A stretch of 64,000 bases of DNA. Origin: Paracoccaceae bacterium. GTDB taxonomy: Bacteria > Pseudomonadota > Alphaproteobacteria > Rhodobacterales > Rhodobacteraceae. Below are positions 60,081 to 64,000 of the stretch, piece after piece. The notes beneath the pieces are model-generated. The model had not been told where the DNA came from. It did no database searches and saw only the letters and a program-made list of their open reading frames with translations. The translations under genes and the position numbers were made by a program. The DNA lies in contig JABSSD010000119.1 in NCBI GenBank assembly GCA_013214575.1, positions 1 to 64,000 of the forward strand. Reading direction: 5' to 3'. Within the stretch, counting starts at the first letter, position 1. Each line of letters opens with the position of its first letter.

Positions 60081-60983
60081 TTATTTGTCCTTGCTGTCAT
60101 CGGCCTCTTCGTCGTCTTCGTCGCCTTCGAAGTCGGCCATCAGTGGATCATCTTCGTCGTCGTCATAGTAGCCTTCGGCCCGCAGCTTGGCTTCACGCTT
60201 CACTTCGCCCCGAGCCACCAGCATGATCGAAATCTCGTAGAGACCATAGACCACCACAAACAGGATGACCTGGGTGATCACATCCGGCGGTGTCACCAGC
60301 GCGGCCAGCAGCAGAATCGCCACCACGGCGTATTTGCGCACCGATTTCAGCCCCTCGGCGCTGACCAGTCCAACCTTGCCCATCAGGGTCAGCAGCACCG
60401 GCAGTTGGAAACACATGCCAAAGGCCACGATGAACTTGATGGTCAGGTTCAGGTATTCCTGCGCCGAACCCTGGAACACCACGCTTAGCGGTGCCGCAGA
60501 GCCATCGGTGATGGCCTCCCCCTCGGTGCCGAACTGCTGAAAGCCAAGGAAGAAGTCATAGGCCAGCGGTGTGACAACGTAAAAGGCAAAGCTGGCGCCC
60601 AGCGCGAACATGAAGGGCGAGGCCACCAGGAACGGCAGGAACGCGCCTTTTTCGTTCTTATACAGGCCCGGTGCCACAAACCGCCAAACCTGCGTCGCCA
60701 GATAGGGGAACGACAGGATCAACCCGCCCAGCAGCGACACTTTGATCGCCACAAAGAAGCCTTCCTGCGGCGAGATAAAGATCAGGTCACAATCCTGCCC
60801 CCGATCCGCCAGCACCTGACACAATGGGGTGGTCAGGAAGTTGAAAATCGGCGTTGCCACGGTAAAGCAGATGATCATACCGATCAAAAACGCCACCACC
60901 ATGTGGATCAGCCGGTTGCGCAACTCGGCCAGATGCTCGATCAGCGGCGCCGTGCTGTCTTCGATCTCGTCAGTCTGGCTCAT
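60081..60983 (-). CDS. tatC: TatC, twin-arginine translocase subunit
   Basis: The 300-residue protein has six transmembrane helices and the TatC signatures [13 protein letters not shown] (about 19-31) and [15 protein letters not shown] (about 131). It binds the twin-arginine signal of folded cargo. A strongly acidic C-terminal tail (17 Asp/Glu in the last 29 residues) extends beyond the normal end. It is the third gene of tatABC and overlaps tatB by four bases. Confidence 0.96.
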   Translation of the reverse strand: MSQTDEIEDSTAPLIEHLAELRNRLIHMVVAFLIGMIICFTVATPIFNFLTTPLCQVLADRGQDCDLIFISPQEGFFVAIKVSLLGGLILSFPYLATQVWRFVAPGLYKNEKGAFLPFLVASPFMFALGASFAFYVVTPLAYDFFLGFQQFGTEGEAITDGSAAPLSVVFQGSAQEYLNLTIKFIVAFGMCFQLPVLLTLMGKVGLVSAEGLKSVRKYAVVAILLLAALVTPPDVITQVILFVVVYGLYEISIMLVARGEVKREAKLRAEGYYDDDEDDPLMADFEGDEDDEEADDSKDK

Positions 60984-61486
60984 GGTTTACTCTCATCATC
61001 CGGTGTCGGCGCCGCATCATCCGATGTCACCGCCGCTTCGATCTCATCCGCTTTGGCCAGCGCTTCGGCGGCTTCACGGGCCTTGCGCTCGGCGGCAGCA
61101 CGCGCGGTGGCAGCGCGGATTTTCTTACTGTCCTCAGCCCGTTGAGCGAACATCTTGCCGGTTTCGCTTTCGGGGTCTATTTTGCCTCCACCGGGGCCTT
61201 TACCGGTAAAGTCCATGCTCTTGGCCATATCTTGCGCCGCATCCCGCACCCCGTCCATCGCCGTACCAACAGGATTGGTCGCCGCCTTCAGGCCTTTGGA
61301 GATATCCTTGATGCCGGACTGATCGGCGGCATCATTCATGGCGCTGCTAAATTCGCGCGCCATGCCCTTGGCCTTGCCGACGGCGCGTCCAACGGTGCGG
61401 AACATCACTGGCAGGTCCTTGGGGCCCACCACGATCAATGCCACAACGCCAACCACCAGCATTTCGGTCCAACCCAGATCAAACAT
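60980..61486 (-). CDS. tatB: TatB, twin-arginine translocase subunit
   Basis: The 168-residue protein starts [26 protein letters not shown], a single membrane helix followed by the amphipathic helix of TatB. The long charged C-terminus is variable. It forms the receptor complex with TatC and lies six bases after tatA. Confidence 0.95.
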   Translation of the reverse strand: MFDLGWTEMLVVGVVALIVVGPKDLPVMFRTVGRAVGKAKGMAREFSSAMNDAADQSGIKDISKGLKAATNPVGTAMDGVRDAAQDMAKSMDFTGKGPGGGKIDPESETGKMFAQRAEDSKKIRAATARAAAERKAREAAEALAKADEIEAAVTSDDAAPTPDDESKP

Positions 61487-61492
61487 AGCGGC

Positions 61493-61717
61493 TTAAACCT
61501 TGTTGGTGTCGGTTTCCGGAGTCACGTCTTTGGCGGCTTCGACGGTTTCGGCGACCTCGTCTTCCAGCTCCTTGGTGCCTTCGCTGATGCCCTTCTTGAA
61601 CGAGGTGATGCCTTTGCCGACTTCGCCCATCAACGAGCTGATTTTACCGCGTCCAAACAGCACCAGAACCACAACAGCGATCAGCAGCAGGCCCGGAAGG
61701 CCAATATTGTTCAACAT
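61493..61717 (-). CDS. tatA: TatA, twin-arginine translocase pore subunit
   Basis: The 74-residue protein has one transmembrane helix (about 5-22), then the FGRGKISSLMGEVGKGI hinge and amphipathic helix, and an acidic tail. TatA oligomers form the passage for folded proteins. AGGAGA lies eight bases before the start at 61717; ten upstream in-frame residues are unlike TatA. Confidence 0.95.
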   Translation of the reverse strand: MLNNIGLPGLLLIAVVVLVLFGRGKISSLMGEVGKGITSFKKGISEGTKELEDEVAETVEAAKDVTPETDTNKV

Positions 61718-61936
61718 GAGAATGTCTCCTTTAGTTTCGGCGCCCATCCGCGCCGTGTATTCGCTTCACTAGTGGTTCTACGCCCGCCGCAGTTTGATCG
61801 AAAGCAACATCCCCGCACTGACATGTGGTTCTTAGCTCTTTTTGCAGTTTTTCACCGGGCGGCAAACCTCAACTGACAGGTTTATGTCAGTTGCCCTCTG
61901 CTACGTCCAGAGCGTCAACACACAGGAGATGACAAG

Positions 61937-62245
61937 ATGACCAAACCCGTAGTCGAAATTGTGACCTTTACTCTGGCCGAAGGCATCACCAACGAAGCCT
62001 TCCTTGAGATCAACAAAGGCACCGAGGCTTTTGTTCGCTCATTGCCGGGCTTCATGCACCGCCAACTCAGCCAAGGCGAAGATGGTCGCTGGACCGACTA
62101 TGTCACTTGGGACAGCATGGAAAGCGCCAAAGCGGCAGCGGCAGCCTTTATGACCGACGGCTGCACCGCCGAATTGATGAAATCCATCGTCCCCGACAGC
62201 GCCAATATGCGGCATGAAAACCTGCTCTGGAACATGGCGGCTTGA
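61937..62245 (+). CDS. Antibiotic-biosynthesis-monooxygenase-fold protein
   Basis: The 102-residue protein resembles the dimeric ferredoxin-like ABM group: VEIVTFTLAEGITNEAF (about 5-21), GFMHRQLSQGEDGRWTDYVTWDSMESAKAA (about 38-67). Members act as small cofactor-free oxygenases or heme-degrading enzymes; function here is unknown. AGGAGATGAC precedes the start. The regulator gene follows 33 bases later. Confidence 0.8.
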   Translation: MTKPVVEIVTFTLAEGITNEAFLEINKGTEAFVRSLPGFMHRQLSQGEDGRWTDYVTWDSMESAKAAAAAFMTDGCTAELMKSIVPDSANMRHENLLWNMAA

Positions 62246-62278
62246 CGAGACAGGTCGGAGCGGGACAAGGGTATACCC

Positions 62279-62947
62279 ATGCGCCGCACCGACCGCCTCT
62301 TTGATATCATCCAGATCCTGCGCGATGGCAAATTGCACCGCGCTATGGACATCGCGGACCGGCTCGAGGTGTCGGTCCGCACCATCTACCGCGACATGGA
62401 TACGCTGGCCGCCAGCGGTGTGCCGGTCGAGGGCGAACGCGGTGTCGGCTATATGGTGCGCGAGGCCATCACCCTGCCGCCTCTCACCCTGACCAGCGAA
62501 GAACTGGAAGCCCTGAACTTAGGCATGGCCATTGTCGCCGAGGCCGCCGATGATGATCTGAAAAAAGCGGCTTTGTCGCTGGCGGATAAAATTGATGCGG
62601 TGCTGCCCACCAGCATCGTGGCCGAGGCCGAGGCCTGGAAATTCGCGGTCTACCCGTTTGCCAATGCCACCCGCGGTTTCACCCATATGCCCACCCTGCG
62701 CGCCGCCATCAAGTCACGCCAGAAGCTGCATCTCGACTACCGCCGCATCGACGGTGTTCTGACTGCCCGCACCATCCGGCCTTTGAACATGGAATACTGG
62801 GGCCGCGTCTGGACCCTCACCGCCTGGTGCGAGACCCGCGATGATTTCCGGGTGTTCCGCGTCGATCTGATCGAAGCCGCCACCGCACTGCCCGAGCTGT
62901 TTATTGATGAACCGGGCAAACGGCTGGCAGATTACAGCCCCGAATAG
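62279..62947 (+). CDS. YafY-family HTH/WYL-domain regulator
   Basis: The 222-residue protein has an N-terminal HTH_11 domain (about 4-58; RLEVSVRTIYRDMDTLAASG) and a C-terminal WYL domain (about 135-210; KLHLDYRRIDGVLTARTIRPLNMEYWGRVW). WYL proteins sense ligands, often nucleotides, and regulate transcription. It follows the ABM gene on the same strand and may regulate it. Confidence 0.9.
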   Translation: MRRTDRLFDIIQILRDGKLHRAMDIADRLEVSVRTIYRDMDTLAASGVPVEGERGVGYMVREAITLPPLTLTSEELEALNLGMAIVAEAADDDLKKAALSLADKIDAVLPTSIVAEAEAWKFAVYPFANATRGFTHMPTLRAAIKSRQKLHLDYRRIDGVLTARTIRPLNMEYWGRVWTLTAWCETRDDFRVFRVDLIEAATALPELFIDEPGKRLADYSPE

Positions 62948-63014
62948 CCCCCAATATGTAAGATGGAATAATCTCTGCCCTCAGCCTGCTATAGCAGAGC
63001 CGCAGGCGGGCCCA

Positions 63015-64000
63015 TCAGCGCGGAAACACAAAACACCGGTTGCGTTTCACTGTCAGCCACATCACCCGTCCGGCCTCGGGCAGGAACACATTCGGCACTG
63101 TTGCCTTCAACACCGAGCCATCATGATCCATCTGAAATTCTATCAGGCTTTCATGGCCCAGGAACCGCGCCCGCTGCACCGTGCCGCGGGCGGCCACCCC
63201 GTCGCTGGGGGTCGGCAACGGGCCGGATCCGGCGCGATCAAAATCTATCTTCAGGTGCTGGGGGCGGAAAACAATATCAACATCAGTGCCATCCGGCAGG
63301 CCAGGCGCCAGAAAATCACCAAACGGCGTTTCCGCCAAAGCCCCCTGAACATGTGCCTTCAACACGTTGGTATCGCTGAAAAAGGCCACCGCCGCGTGAT
63401 CCACCGGCCGGGTATATACATTATAAGGCGCGCCCTGCTGAACGATTCTACCACCGCGCATCAGCGCAATCTCGTCCGCCATGCGCATGGCTTCTTCCGG
63501 CTCATGGGTGACCAGCAGAACCGCCGTGTCTTCCTCTTTCAGCAGGCTCAGCGTCTCATCGCGGATACCGTCGCGCAGCCGGTTGTCCAACCCCGAAAAC
63601 GGCTCGTCCATCAGCATGATCCGGGGCTTTGGCGCCAGCGACCGCGCCAGCGCCACCCGCTGCTGTTCGCCGCCTGACAGCTGATGCGGAAACCCGTCGA
63701 TGAAACGCAACAGATCCACCCGCGCCAGCAGTTCCTCGACACGTGCGCGCTTGGCGTCTTTGTTCCCCTTCAGGCCAAAGCCAACATTGTCGCCGACGCT
63801 CAGATGCGGGAACAATGCAAAATCCTGAAACATCAATCCAATTTCACGGTGCTCGGGCGGCACCCGGAACCGGGTGTCACAGATCAGCGTGCCATCAACA
63901 TAAATCTCGCCGCTGTCCTGCATATCAACCCCGGCGATGATCCGCAGGGTTGTTGACTTGCCGCAGCCCGAGGGGCCCAGCAGGCAGGTCACCTGCCCGG
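63015..64000 (-). CDS. ABC transporter ATP-binding protein, iron/FbpC type (5' end cut)
   Basis: The visible 328 residues start before Walker A GPSGCGKSTTL and continue with LMFQDFALFPHL, signature LSGGEQQR and Walker B IMLMDEPFSGLD, and a C-terminal TOBE region from about residue 235. The beginning is lost at the window edge, so the M at 63992 is not the start. The pattern fits CUT/FbpC-type ATPases for iron or polyamine import. Its permease and binding protein would lie to the right. Confidence 0.85.
   Translation of the reverse strand, partial: GQVTCLLGPSGCGKSTTLRIIAGVDMQDSGEIYVDGTLICDTRFRVPPEHREIGLMFQDFALFPHLSVGDNVGFGLKGNKDAKRARVEELLARVDLLRFIDGFPHQLSGGEQQRVALARSLAPKPRIMLMDEPFSGLDNRLRDGIRDETLSLLKEEDTAVLLVTHEPEEAMRMADEIALMRGGRIVQQGAPYNVYTRPVDHAAVAFFSDTNVLKAHVQGALAETPFGDFLAPGLPDGTDVDIVFRPQHLKIDFDRAGSGPLPTPSDGVAARGTVQRARFLGHESLIEFQMDHDGSVLKATVPNVFLPEAGRVMWLTVKRNRCFVFPR

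Overview
The window reads as chromosome of an alphaproteobacterium of the Rhodobacteraceae, most likely the Roseobacter group. The evidence is the G+C-rich coding sequence, a PutR/PutA pair of the Rhodobacter type, the phaC/phaP/phaR set with operators matching the Paracoccus-type PhaR site, a consensus CtrA box, and class II tRNA-Leu of alphaproteobacterial type. There is no rRNA operon, so I do not name a genus. Apart from two IS-scarred patches (1-540 and 46,200-47,590) the window is densely packed with intact genes.

Layout. 1-540: right end of an IS5/IS903-type element, a tRNA-Leu(UAA) and the 5' half of a second tRNA-Leu. 673-5,507: proline catabolism (putR, putA) and a rhomboid protease. 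5,712-10,236: suhB, an NADP-dependent oxidoreductase, a metR-like regulator divergent from metF, and a thioesterase. 10,389-13,599: a DUF2235 protein, then an ornithine decarboxylase-like gene divergent from an Lrp-family regulator with a shared palindrome. 13,961-19,352: valS (with an AT-rich internal block), DUF1330, two TerB-like proteins and a signal-less PhnD-like protein. 19,413-28,033: a sigma-54 promoter, an amino-acid-type ABC transporter, and a gamma-glutamyl-amide pathway (two glutamine-synthetase-like ligases, an amidotransferase/hydrolase and an FAD oxidoreductase). 28,171-30,322: a DegT aminotransferase and a sulfotransferase. 30,512-35,177: polyhydroxyalkanoate storage (phaR, phaP, phaC, phaZ). 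35,181-39,999: a GFA-like protein, three alpha/beta hydrolases, a VOC protein and a DUF4105 membrane protein. 40,168-42,126: thrS. 42,346-44,937: a four-gene bufferin (copper-binding RiPP metallophore) operon, bufA-bufB-bufC-doxX. 45,002-46,158: a small membrane protein, an ArsC/Spx-like protein and a cold-shock protein. 47,594-53,180: a PqiA-like protein, radA, cvpA, a Hint-fold protein and purF. 53,357-58,130: DUF2199, PilP-like, an SDR, surE, pcm and an NlpD-like lipoprotein. 58,210-61,717: a DUF815 ATPase, a Stf0-type sulfotransferase and tatABC. 61,937-64,000: a monooxygenase, a YafY-type regulator and a truncated ABC ATPase.

Two families of short intergenic repeats run through the window: a GC-rich palindrome (core GTGCGTGCTTGCACGCAC, five copies) and an AT-rich motif (about TATTTTTGGCAAAAAGAA, nine copies in two variants). 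Seven of the nine AT-rich copies sit just 3' of a gene and point the same way as it. The other two lie about 120-130 bases upstream of valS and thrS and point away from them.

The most notable systems are the bufferin operon, the nitrogen-linked gamma-glutamylation cluster with its sigma-54 promoter and two matching TTTGATCAAA palindromes, and the unexplained AT-rich 3' motif. No CRISPR array, phage or conjugative module was seen. All assignments come from reading the sequence; no database search was run.
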